This document shows, one piece after another, positions 1 through 5,553 of a DNA stretch of 5,553 bases. Below the pieces are notes generated by a model. It was not told the origin of the DNA, ran no database searches, and saw only the letters and a program-made list of their open reading frames with translations. Made by a program: the position numbers and the translations under genes. Each line of letters begins with the position of its first letter. Position 1 is the stretch's first letter. Source of the stretch: Thermoplasmata archaeon. GTDB taxonomy: Archaea > Thermoplasmatota > Thermoplasmata > Lutacidiplasmatales > UBA184. Location of the stretch: the NCBI GenBank assembly GCA_030043865.1, contig JASHWZ010000016.1, positions 1-5,553 on the forward strand. Reading direction: 5' to 3'.

Positions 1-1606
1 AGTTCGTGCCGTGCAGCGCGTCCATCTCCGTGACCATACCGGCCCAGAGCGGCGTCGCGAAGCTCGTACCCGCGCCCGCCGCGTTCTGGCCGTCATAGTA
101 CATGTAGTTGTACCCGGCCGTGGCGGCGACGTCGGGCATCCCGCGGTGTCCGTTCGCCGAGATCGGGGCCGCGGCGCTGCCGACCAGTTGCCAGGACGGA
201 GCGGAGAACTGAGCCGAGAATCCGCCGCCGCTCTCGGACCAGGCGGACTCGCTGAACCCGGTGATCCCGCCGAGCGTGCCGCGCTGGAGCGCGACGGAGG
301 TGCCGCCCACCGCGACGACCTGGGGGGAGGCGGCTGGGTATTCCGGTTGGACGCCTCCCTGGCAGCCGGCTTCGGCGTCCCCCCCGAGGTCGCCGGTCGC
401 CGCGAACAGCGTGATCTTCTCGTGCGCGGCCACGGCGAAGTCCGACTCGAAGGCGTTCGAGAGCGTCGGGTCGGCGCCGTCGGCGGAGCCGAACGACATC
501 GAGATCGCGGCGACGTTCGGAACGTCCGAGGGGTCGACCGCGGTGTTGAGCGCGTCGATCATCGAGCTGTCGGTCGGCGAGTATCCGTTCGAGGCGGGGC
601 CGGGCGGTGCGTACACCGCGTCGAGCGTCGCGCCCGGGGCCATCGAGCCCGACCATTCGAGGTCGAGCGTCAGCTCTCGGGAGCCGTTGCTGGGGTCGTT
701 GACCGCGTTGGCCGACGGGCTCGGCGCCCCGTCGACCGGGATCGGGTCGATCGTCGGCGCCGGGAACTCCGACGGGTAGTCTTGGGTGAAGAACGTCTGC
801 AGGTCGGACGGGTCGTAGCCGAGGCCCCAGAGGAGTAGGACGATCCCCTCTCCCTGCGAATAGGTCGGAGAGGCCGTGAGATTGTACAGACCGGAGATAT
901 CGTAGATGCTTCGGGCGATCGCGGGGGTGATCAAGTCGGTCGGGTTCACGCTCGCTCCCGCCCCCGTCGTGGGCTCCGGGATCTCGGGTAGGGTGAACTG
1001 ATCGAAACCGCTCGTAAGGCCCGCGACCGACGCGACCTCGGACTCGAGGCCGGAAGGAAGCGACGGTGCGGTCGAAGGGAGGGTGACGGCCCGACCTTCG
1101 TACGTGCCCGATTCGAGAACCGTAGAGAAGGCCCGGTCGACCGCCGCGACGCTCCCCGAAAGGCTGAGCGACAGTCGGTCCGGCCACGCGTGGGTGACCG
1201 CGAGCCCTTGCGCCTCGAAGTACTGTTCGGCGGAGGAGTAGGCGCTCGGGGAGAGTCCGTAAGCGTTCGCGATCTCGGTGACGGTCATCGGGGCCGCGTT
1301 CGCGGCCGGTGCGTCCCCGAAGGTCGAGTTCGTAGACTCGAACGTGATGACGACCGACTCGGAGCCCACCGCGGGAGCGAGCGCGGCGGTCTCCGCGATC
1401 AAGTCGGTCGAGTACCCGGAGTTCTCGGCGAACTCGGCGTTGAGTTCCACCTGAGAGACCCCGGTCGCTACCGGGCTGGTCGGCGCGGCCGCGGCCGCCG
1501 CCGTGCCGGCTCCCGAGACGAGCACCACGGCCACCAGGACGATCGGCAGGAGCCGACCCACCGGAGGGCGCGGGGGGCGACGCTGGCGCGACGCGAGTTC
1601 GCGCAT
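1..1606 (-). CDS. Secreted sedolisin-type serine-carboxyl peptidase (S53), C-terminus beyond window
   Basis: Extracellular endopeptidase of the S53 (sedolisin/kumamolisin) family, a group typically active at acid pH. From the ATG at 1606 the frame stays open to the left edge for 535 codons with no stop, so the C-terminal end, where the family's calcium site lies, is missing. Residues 1-15 are Arg/Pro-rich, 16-40 form a hydrophobic signal segment ending in an alanine run, and about 50-200 match the pro-kumamolisin activation domain (e.g. MTVTEIANAYGLSP at 107-120). The catalytic domain follows, with Glu311 and Asp315 in ELTLDLEWSG, the oxyanion-hole Asp406 in ATGDLGG and the nucleophile Ser515 in GAGTSFATP. 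All expected active-site residues are therefore present. Only one cysteine (Cys415) is seen. No Shine-Dalgarno precedes the ATG, and a TATA-like element lies about 31 bases upstream, suggesting a nearly leaderless transcript. It is downstream of and co-directional with the oxidoreductase gene, but no functional link is evident. The family call is firm; the substrate is unknown. Confidence 0.93.
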   Translation of the reverse strand, partial: MRELASRQRRPPRPPVGRLLPIVLVAVVLVSGAGTAAAAAAPTSPVATGVSQVELNAEFAENSGYSTDLIAETAALAPAVGSESVVITFESTNSTFGDAPAANAAPMTVTEIANAYGLSPSAYSSAEQYFEAQGLAVTHAWPDRLSLSLSGSVAAVDRAFSTVLESGTYEGRAVTLPSTAPSLPSGLESEVASVAGLTSGFDQFTLPEIPEPTTGAGASVNPTDLITPAIARSIYDISGLYNLTASPTYSQGEGIVLLLWGLGYDPSDLQTFFTQDYPSEFPAPTIDPIPVDGAPSPSANAVNDPSNGSRELTLDLEWSGSMAPGATLDAVYAPPGPASNGYSPTDSSMIDALNTAVDPSDVPNVAAISMSFGSADGADPTLSNAFESDFAVAAHEKITLFAATGDLGGDAEAGCQGGVQPEYPAASPQVVAVGGTSVALQRGTLGGITGFSESAWSESGGGFSAQFSAPSWQLVGSAAAPISANGHRGMPDVAATAGYNYMYYDGQNAAGAGTSFATPLWAGMVTEMDALHGTN

Positions 1607-1633
1607 CGCTGAAGTAAGTGCGACCCACCGCGG

Positions 1634-1640
1634 AAATACG
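1634..1640 (-). promoter_or_regulatory. Possible TATA box for the sedolisin gene
   Basis: The minus strand reads CGTATTT here, the most AT-rich stretch in an otherwise GC-rich gap. Its centre is about 31 bases upstream of the ATG at 1606. With the usual archaeal TATA-to-start distance of about 26-27 bases, transcription would begin within a few bases of the ATG, which fits the lack of a Shine-Dalgarno. It is a weak match to the consensus and a call from position and composition only. Confidence 0.35.
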
Positions 1641-1661
1641 TTCGTATCGCCCGAACGGGCG
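1636..1661. repeat. Two abutting short inverted repeats between the oxidoreductase and sedolisin genes
   Basis: On the plus strand, ATACG-TT-CGTAT (1636-1647) is directly followed by CGCCCG-AA-CGGGCG (1648-1661). Each has perfect arms around a two-base centre. The GC-rich one begins 3 bases beyond the oxidoreductase stop codon and could fold as a 5-bp hairpin with a 4-base loop in that gene's transcript, but no U-tract follows, so it is a poor terminator candidate. The AT-rich one overlaps the putative sedolisin TATA element, so an operator is an alternative. Which role applies, if any, cannot be told from the sequence. Confidence 0.45.
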
Positions 1662-1664
1662 TCG

Positions 1665-3119
1665 TCAGCTGCGAATCGGCGCTGTGTACCCCACCGGAAG
1701 GTGGTACGTCCCCTCGCCGCCGAACGGGTCGGGACGCGCGGTGCCGGGCTCGCCCCGCTGCGCCGAAAGGTATCGGTCGATCGCCTCCGCGGCCTGCGTC
1801 GCACTCCCCATCGCGTAGACGACCGAACGACCCCCCGCTGCGAAGACCCCCGGGATGCCGGTCTCGAAGCCCGAGCCCTTCCCCTCGGGCCAGCCCTGCC
1901 GGTGGATCCGGAGGTCGAGCTCGGGGTCGAACCCCTCGAGGTCGGCCTGCTGGCCGACCGCCACGATGACGGTGTCGCACGGGATCGTCTCCTCCGAGCC
2001 GGGCTTCGGAGTCGGCGACCGACGCCCCCCGGCGTCGGGCGGGCCGAGCTCGATCTCCTGGACGACGAGCCCCTCGACGCGCCCCGCGCCGACGATCTCT
2101 ACCGGGGCCCGTTGGAAACGGAAGCGAATCCCCTCCTCCTCCGCGCCGTGCACCTCCTCGGAGTCGGCGGGCATCTCCTCCCGGCCCCGACGATAGACGA
2201 GCGTTACGCGGCCGCCGTTCGATAGGCGAAGGGCCGTACGGACCGAGTCCATCGCGACGTCGCCTCCACCGATCACGACGATCTCCTTTCCGACCGGCGG
2301 CGGCCGACCGTGGTTCACCGCCTTCAGGAACGGGAGCGCCGGCAGGACCCCCTCCTTCGCCTCTCCCGGGATCTCGAGCGTTCGGTGCGTCGAGGTGCCG
2401 ATCGAGACGAAGACCGCCCGATAGCCTTCCTCCAGCAGTCGCGCCGGCGAGCGGGCCCGGCCGATCGCCTCGCCGGTGACGAACGTCACGTCGAGGTCGC
2501 GGAACCTCGCCGTGTCGGTCTGGACGTCGGCGTTGGTCATCCGGTAGGCCGGGATCGTCTGCATCAGCCCTCCCAGCCGGTCCGCCGCCTCGAAGACGGT
2601 GACCGAGTAGCCGCGGACGCCGAGCTCCCAGGCGGCCATCAGGCCCGCGGGACCTCCTCCGACCACGGCGACCCGCTGGTCCTTCGGCTTTGACGGCACG
2701 TAGACGAGGTCGCTGCGCCCGTAGTCGAGCGCGACCCGCTTCAGGTGCCGGATCGCGATGGGGACCCCCTTCTTCTTCACCACGCACGCGTCCTCGCAGT
2801 ACCGGTAGCAGACCTTGCAGAGGCACGTCGCGAGCGGATTCTCGCGGAGCGTGACCTTCGCCGCCCCGTCGAAGTCTTCGACCGCGACGAGACGGATGTA
2901 CTCCCGCGCGTCGTTGGAGATCGGGCAGGCCTCCACGCACCACGGTCGGCGGCACTGGATGCACCGCTTCGCCTCGAGGACCGCGTCCTCCTTCGAATAG
3001 GCGTGGAGGACCTCCCGGAAGTCCGTCGTCCGCTCGTCGATCGCCTCTTCGGCGATTGGCACCCGGACGGGGTTGAGCTTGGGAGGGACCTTGGCCGGGG
3101 GGCTGGGCGTCGCGGGCAT
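1665..3119 (-). CDS. GltD/NfnB-family FAD- and NAD(P)-dependent Fe-S oxidoreductase
   Basis: Cytosolic flavoprotein of the glutamate synthase small-subunit family, which moves electrons between NAD(P)H, FAD and Fe-S clusters. The 484 residues match the usual stand-alone length. The N-terminal Fe-S part has Cys53, 56, 61 and 65 (CIQCRRPWCVEACP), then an irregular set at 99, 101, 104, 108 and 112. The FAD Rossmann motif is VVGGGPAG (152-159); the NAD(P) Rossmann motif is VVIGGGDVAMD (281-291), followed by YRRGREEMPA (309-318). The C-terminal FAD segment reads GVFAAGG (424-430), where relatives have GD plus a short loop; about five residues including the Asp appear absent. The ATG at 3119 places all conserved parts in frame and has a TATA-like box 31 bases upstream. 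No gltB, nfnA or other partner gene is visible. It could be an NADPH glutamate synthase chain, an Nfn/sulfide dehydrogenase-like subunit or another electron-transfer enzyme. The family is clear; the reaction is not. Confidence 0.9.
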   Translation of the reverse strand: MPATPSPPAKVPPKLNPVRVPIAEEAIDERTTDFREVLHAYSKEDAVLEAKRCIQCRRPWCVEACPISNDAREYIRLVAVEDFDGAAKVTLRENPLATCLCKVCYRYCEDACVVKKKGVPIAIRHLKRVALDYGRSDLVYVPSKPKDQRVAVVGGGPAGLMAAWELGVRGYSVTVFEAADRLGGLMQTIPAYRMTNADVQTDTARFRDLDVTFVTGEAIGRARSPARLLEEGYRAVFVSIGTSTHRTLEIPGEAKEGVLPALPFLKAVNHGRPPPVGKEIVVIGGGDVAMDSVRTALRLSNGGRVTLVYRRGREEMPADSEEVHGAEEEGIRFRFQRAPVEIVGAGRVEGLVVQEIELGPPDAGGRRSPTPKPGSEETIPCDTVIVAVGQQADLEGFDPELDLRIHRQGWPEGKGSGFETGIPGVFAAGGRSVVYAMGSATQAAEAIDRYLSAQRGEPGTARPDPFGGEGTYHLPVGYTAPIRS

Positions 3120-3145
3120 CGGCGGGAGAACTAGCCCCGCGGCCG

Positions 3146-3153
3146 ATTAATAC
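3146..3153 (-). promoter_or_regulatory. Likely TATA box for the oxidoreductase gene
   Basis: The minus strand reads GTATTAAT, a clear AT island in GC-rich surroundings, centred about 31 bases upstream of the ATG at 3119. No Shine-Dalgarno lies between the box and the ATG, so the transcript probably starts within a few bases of the start codon. The spacing is the same as for the candidate box of the sedolisin gene, which gives some mutual support. Confidence 0.55.
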
Positions 3154-3204
3154 GGTTGGCTCCACGCCCGCCGCCGAGCGACCGGCCCCGATTCCCCGGC
3201 GCCC

Positions 3205-3250
3205 ACGGGGGCCCCGCCGCGGCACCGAAAGCTATAGGGGAGGCCCCCGT
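3205..3250. repeat. 9-bp inverted repeat around the srp54 promoter
   Basis: ACGGGGGCC at 3205-3213 is the exact reverse complement of GGCCCCCGT at 3242-3250. The 28-base interior holds the putative BRE/TATA of srp54. It could be an operator or a structure-forming element, but in DNA this rich in G and C an arm match of nine bases may also arise by chance. Confidence 0.4.
3226..3237 (+). promoter_or_regulatory. Likely BRE/TATA element for the srp54 operon
   Basis: CGAAA (3226-3230), resembling a purine-rich archaeal BRE, is followed by GCTATAG (3231-3237). A transcription start about 25 bases beyond the box would fall near 3260, leaving a leader of about 20 bases that contains the Shine-Dalgarno at 3271-3275. 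The box is a partial match to the archaeal consensus. Confidence 0.45.
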
Positions 3251-3270
3251 CCCTTCGTTCGACCGGCGTC

Positions 3271-3275
3271 GGAGG
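3271..3275 (+). promoter_or_regulatory. Shine-Dalgarno of srp54
   Basis: GGAGG lies 7 bases before the GTG at 3283. It fixes the GTG start, which also gives the normal SRP54 N-terminus. Confidence 0.75.
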
Positions 3276-3282
3276 CGGGAGC

Positions 3283-4623
3283 GTGGTCCTCGATTCTCTC
3301 GGGAAGTCGCTCCGCGGCGTTCTGCAGAAGATCGCCCGCGGGTCGACGGTCGACGAGGCGCTGCTCGCCGAGGTCGTCCGGGACATCCAGCGCGCGCTCC
3401 TGCAGGCGGACGTCAACGTCCAGCTCGCGCTCGAGCTGACGCAGCGGGTGCGCCGGCGCGCGACCGAGGAGAAGCCGCCGGCGGGCGCGAGCCTCCGCGA
3501 CTTCCTCATCCGGATCATCTACGAGGAGATCCGGGGGATCCTCGGGAAGGACCGGCCATTCGAGCTGAAGCCGAAGCGGATCCTCCTCGCGGGCCTCTTC
3601 GGCCAGGGCAAGACGACCACGGCCGCCAAACTCGCCCGCTACTTCCAGAAGCGCGGAGTACGGGTCGCGCTCGTCGCGGCGGACGTGCACCGTCCGGCCG
3701 CGATCGACCAGCTCGAGCAGTTGGCGAAGAAGGTCGGCGCCGAGTTCTACGCGGACCGGGCGGAGAAGAAGGCGGAGAAGATCGTCGCGGACGCCCTCGG
3801 AAAGCTCCCGCCCCACCTCGCGATCGTGGTCGACACGGCGGGTCGCAGCGGCATCGACGCGGAGCTGATCGCGGAGCTGAAGCGGGTGCGCGGGGTCCTC
3901 GAGCCCGAGGAGACGATCCTCGTCCTGGATGCGGCGATGGGCCAGAGCGCCGGTCGCAGCGCCGAGGCGTTCCACAAGGCGGTCGGGCTGACCGGCGTCA
4001 TCCTCACCAAGCTCGACGGCTCCGCGAAGGGCGGGGGGGCGCTGAGCGCCGTCGCGGTGAGCGGGGCCCCGATCCTGTTCATCGGGACCGGGGAGCACCT
4101 CGACGAGCTCGAGCGGTTCGAGCCGACCCGCTTCGTCTCCCGGCTGCTCGGGATGGGCGACATCCAGACCCTGCTCGAACGGTTCGAGGAGCTGACGAAC
4201 AAGGAAGCCGCCGAGGCCGCGGCGAAGAACCTGATGGGCGGGCGGTTCTCCCTCCGCGACATGCGCACGCAGCTCGCCTCCCTCGGCGAGATGGGCCCGT
4301 TCTCGAAGCTGATGTCGATGGTCCCGGGACTCGGGGGCGCGAAGATCGACGAGAAGCAGCTCGACCAAACCCAGGTGCGCCTCCAGCGGTTCCGCGCGAT
4401 CCTCGACTCGATGACCGCGCAGGAGCTCGACGACCCGTCGGTGATCAAGGCGGACCGGATCCACCGGATCGCCCGGGGGAGCGGGCAGCGAACGCAGGAG
4501 GTCCGCGCGCTCCTGAAGCACTACGAGACGACCCGCAAGGCGGCCCACGGCCTCGCGTCGAACCGACGGCTCCGCCGGCAGCTCGAAAAGCAGCTCGGAG
4601 CGGCCGAGGCCCCGACCGAGTGA
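3283..4623 (+). CDS. srp54: Signal recognition particle GTPase SRP54 (Ffh)
   Basis: GTPase subunit of the signal recognition particle. It binds SRP (7S) RNA and hydrophobic signal sequences on ribosomes and docks with the receptor FtsY to deliver nascent chains to the Sec translocon. The 446 residues are a normal archaeal length. Residues 1-90 form the helical N domain. The G domain follows: P-loop GLFGQGKTT (104-112), insertion-box motif DVHRPAA (134-140), DTAGR (184-188), TKLDGSAKGGG (242-252) and GTGE (268-271). The linker contains RFVSRLLGMGD (283-293). The M domain, about 310-435, has a Met-rich finger-loop region near 329-350 and the RNA-binding motif RIHRIARGSG (392-401). The P-loop has Phe and Gln where GLQGSGKT is common. 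The GTG start is supported by GGAGG 7 bases upstream. It is the first gene of a tight three-gene plus-strand cluster and is divergent from the oxidoreductase. Identification is essentially certain. Confidence 0.98.
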   Translation: MVLDSLGKSLRGVLQKIARGSTVDEALLAEVVRDIQRALLQADVNVQLALELTQRVRRRATEEKPPAGASLRDFLIRIIYEEIRGILGKDRPFELKPKRILLAGLFGQGKTTTAAKLARYFQKRGVRVALVAADVHRPAAIDQLEQLAKKVGAEFYADRAEKKAEKIVADALGKLPPHLAIVVDTAGRSGIDAELIAELKRVRGVLEPEETILVLDAAMGQSAGRSAEAFHKAVGLTGVILTKLDGSAKGGGALSAVAVSGAPILFIGTGEHLDELERFEPTRFVSRLLGMGDIQTLLERFEELTNKEAAEAAAKNLMGGRFSLRDMRTQLASLGEMGPFSKLMSMVPGLGGAKIDEKQLDQTQVRLQRFRAILDSMTAQELDDPSVIKADRIHRIARGSGQRTQEVRALLKHYETTRKAAHGLASNRRLRRQLEKQLGAAEAPTE

Positions 4624-4636
4624 GGGCCGTCCCGCG

Positions 4637-5179
4637 ATGACGGTCCCGAGCTATCCCGAGGTCGCGGTCGGGTTCCTGCTCCTTTTCTTCGTGCCCGGCT
4701 ACGCGCTCACGAAAGCGACGTTCCCCGAGTGGCGGGTCCGCGGACCGGACGGCCTCCTGCGCCTTCTCGAGACCGTCACGCTCTCGTTCGTCCTCAGCAT
4801 CGTGCTCACGGTCCTCGTCGGCTACGGGCTCCTCGCCGCGGCCCCGGGCGGGTTCCAGGCGTACTGGACCGACCCGCTCCTCGAGGCCGCGCTCGCGGCG
4901 GTCGCGGCGGTCGGCTTCGCGGTCGCTTGGCTGCGCGGAGGGTTCGCGCGGTCGGCGCCCCCCGCCCCTCCGTCCGAGGCGCCGTTCGGGGAGACGGGCG
5001 CCTGGCAGCTCTCCCGCGAGTTCGAGCGACTCGCCCGGGAGGAGCGGCGGATCCGCCACCAATTGCGCGTCCACGGCAGCGACCCCGCGGAGGCGAGCCG
5101 CCTGCGCGAGGAGCTCGCGCGGGTCGACGGCGAGCGCTCGGAGCTCCAGCGGCGACGGGAGGCCGAGTATGCCACGTAG
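4637..5179 (+). CDS. DUF1616-like membrane protein with C-terminal coiled coil, function unknown
   Basis: A 180-residue protein whose N-terminal half resembles the start of DUF1616 proteins, with the FFVPGYAL motif at 17-24. Hydrophobic segments at about 8-26, 45-68 and 83-99 give three membrane helices. Arg/Lys in the first loop (26-35) and just after the third helix predict an outside N-terminus and a cytosolic C-terminus. After a Pro/Ala linker (107-117), residues 123-178 are very rich in Glu and Arg with heptad-like spacing, suggesting a charged coiled coil. The ATG at 4637 is 13 bases past the srp54 stop; GAGTGAGG across that stop could act as a weak Shine-Dalgarno. The end overlaps pth2 by 11 bases, implying cotranscription with both. 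The neighbours hint at a membrane role near translation or targeting, but that is inference. The reading frame is well supported by motif and position; the DUF1616 assignment is moderate. Confidence 0.8.
   Translation: MTVPSYPEVAVGFLLLFFVPGYALTKATFPEWRVRGPDGLLRLLETVTLSFVLSIVLTVLVGYGLLAAAPGGFQAYWTDPLLEAALAAVAAVGFAVAWLRGGFARSAPPAPPSEAPFGETGAWQLSREFERLAREERRIRHQLRVHGSDPAEASRLREELARVDGERSELQRRREAEYAT
5157..5162 (+). promoter_or_regulatory. Shine-Dalgarno of pth2
   Basis: GGGAGG lies 6 bases before the ATG at 5169, inside the last codons of the upstream membrane-protein gene. It supports this start and translation from a shared mRNA. Confidence 0.7.
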
Positions 5180-5546
5180 GGCGTCGCTTCCGAACGACTA
5201 CAAGGTCGTCCTCGTCCTCCGTGGCGAGCTCCGGCTCACCGCGGGCAAGGCGGCCGTCCAGGCGGCGCACGCCGCGGTGATGCTCTACGAGGCGGCGGAG
5301 CGAAGGGACCGGGGGACGCTCGACGCGTGGCTCGCGGGGGGCCAGAAGAAGATCGCGCTCGAGGTCGCGACCCTCCCGGAGCTCGAGGCGCTCGAGCGAG
5401 CGGCGAAGGCGCGGCAGATCCCGACCGTCTGGGTCATTGACGCGGGGCTGACCGAGGTCGCCCCGGGCACCCGCACCTGCCTCGGCCTGGGCCCGGCCCG
5501 CGCCGCGGACGTCGACGCGGTCACCGGCGACCTACCGTTGCTCTGA
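5169..5546 (+). CDS. pth2: Peptidyl-tRNA hydrolase Pth2 (archaeal/eukaryotic type)
   Basis: Cytosolic enzyme that cleaves the ester bond of peptidyl-tRNAs dropped from stalled ribosomes, freeing tRNA for reuse. The whole 125-residue protein follows the Pth2 family. After a short basic N-terminal tail, KVVLVLRGEL (12-21) is the first strand; GKAAVQAAHAA (26-36) carries the conserved Lys27, Gln31 and His34; WLAGGQKKIALEV (54-66), DAGLTEVAPGTRTCLGLGPA (91-110) and the ending VTGDLPLL (118-125) are all diagnostic. It is slightly longer than typical archaeal members (about 115-120 residues) because of the N-terminal tail. The ATG is backed by GGGAGG 6 bases upstream and overlaps the previous gene by 11 bases, so translational coupling is likely. 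Only 7 bases follow the stop, so the next gene cannot be seen. Identification is very secure. Confidence 0.97.
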   Translation: MPRRASLPNDYKVVLVLRGELRLTAGKAAVQAAHAAVMLYEAAERRDRGTLDAWLAGGQKKIALEVATLPELEALERAAKARQIPTVWVIDAGLTEVAPGTRTCLGLGPARAADVDAVTGDLPLL

Positions 5547-5553
5547 GCGACGT

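Noticed and set aside
11..838. Plus-strand open frames at the left edge (also 261-779)
   Set aside because: Both are antisense to the sedolisin catalytic domain and have no motif or ribosome-binding site.
93..1628. 511-codon open frame on the minus strand over the sedolisin gene
   Set aside because: Its translation is Arg/Gly/Asp-rich low-complexity sequence with no motif. The neighbouring frame from 1606 holds the complete S53 active site, so this is a high-GC shadow.
1648..1661. Intrinsic terminator for the oxidoreductase gene
   Set aside because: The hairpin has no following U-tract and archaeal termination mainly relies on U-rich stretches, so it is listed only as an inverted repeat.
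1468..3225. 585-codon minus-strand open frame, longer than the oxidoreductase gene it covers
   Set aside because: It has no domain motifs and an Arg/Gly-rich composition. The 484-codon frame carries the FAD, NAD(P) and Fe-S motifs.
3232..4548. 438-codon open frame antisense to srp54
   Set aside because: The Leu/Glu/Arg/Asp-rich translation is what an antisense read of GC-rich codons gives, with no recognisable family and no start signals.
3156..4640. 494-codon plus-strand open frame overlapping srp54
   Set aside because: It is shifted against the SRP54 frame, Arg/Pro/Gly-rich and without motifs; stops are rare in alternative frames at this GC content.
5547..5553. Start of a further gene after pth2 (truD often follows pth2 in archaea)
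   Set aside because: Only seven bases remain, too few to support any call.

Overview
The window looks like a GC-rich archaeal chromosome segment, by eye about two thirds G+C with third codon positions almost always G or C. The archaeal call rests on an archaeal-type SRP54, an archaeal/eukaryotic-type Pth2 peptidyl-tRNA hydrolase, a DUF1616-like membrane protein and TATA-like boxes close to start codons. A secreted acid-type sedolisin protease and the look of the SRP54 suggest a Thermoplasmata-like lineage, perhaps from an acidic or protein-rich habitat; that placement is inference.

Left arm, minus strand, read right to left: a stand-alone FAD/NAD(P) oxidoreductase with N-terminal Fe-S cysteines (GltD/NfnB family, 3119 to 1665). 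After 58 bases comes a secreted S53 (sedolisin/kumamolisin) peptidase starting at 1606, whose last part lies beyond the left edge. The 58-base gap holds two abutting inverted repeats over a TATA-like element.

Centre (3120-3282): a 163-base divergent intergenic region with a TATA-like box for each direction, a 9-bp inverted repeat around the srp54 box, and a Shine-Dalgarno for srp54.

Right arm, plus strand: srp54 (3283-4623), a three-helix membrane protein with a charged cytosolic coiled coil (4637-5179), and pth2 (5169-5546). Gaps of 13 and -11 bases make these three genes a likely operon. SRP54 targets nascent membrane and secreted proteins and Pth2 recycles peptidyl-tRNA, so the operon links translation to membrane targeting; the membrane protein between them has no established function.

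The two minus-strand genes appear leaderless, while srp54 and pth2 have clear Shine-Dalgarno motifs. I see no RNA gene, mobile element, CRISPR array or obviously transferred segment, and no convincing undescribed defence or mobile system. The most unusual points are the oxidoreductase, which lacks five residues including the usual FAD-binding Asp and has an atypical second cysteine cluster, and the uncharacterised membrane/coiled-coil protein inside the srp54-pth2 operon.
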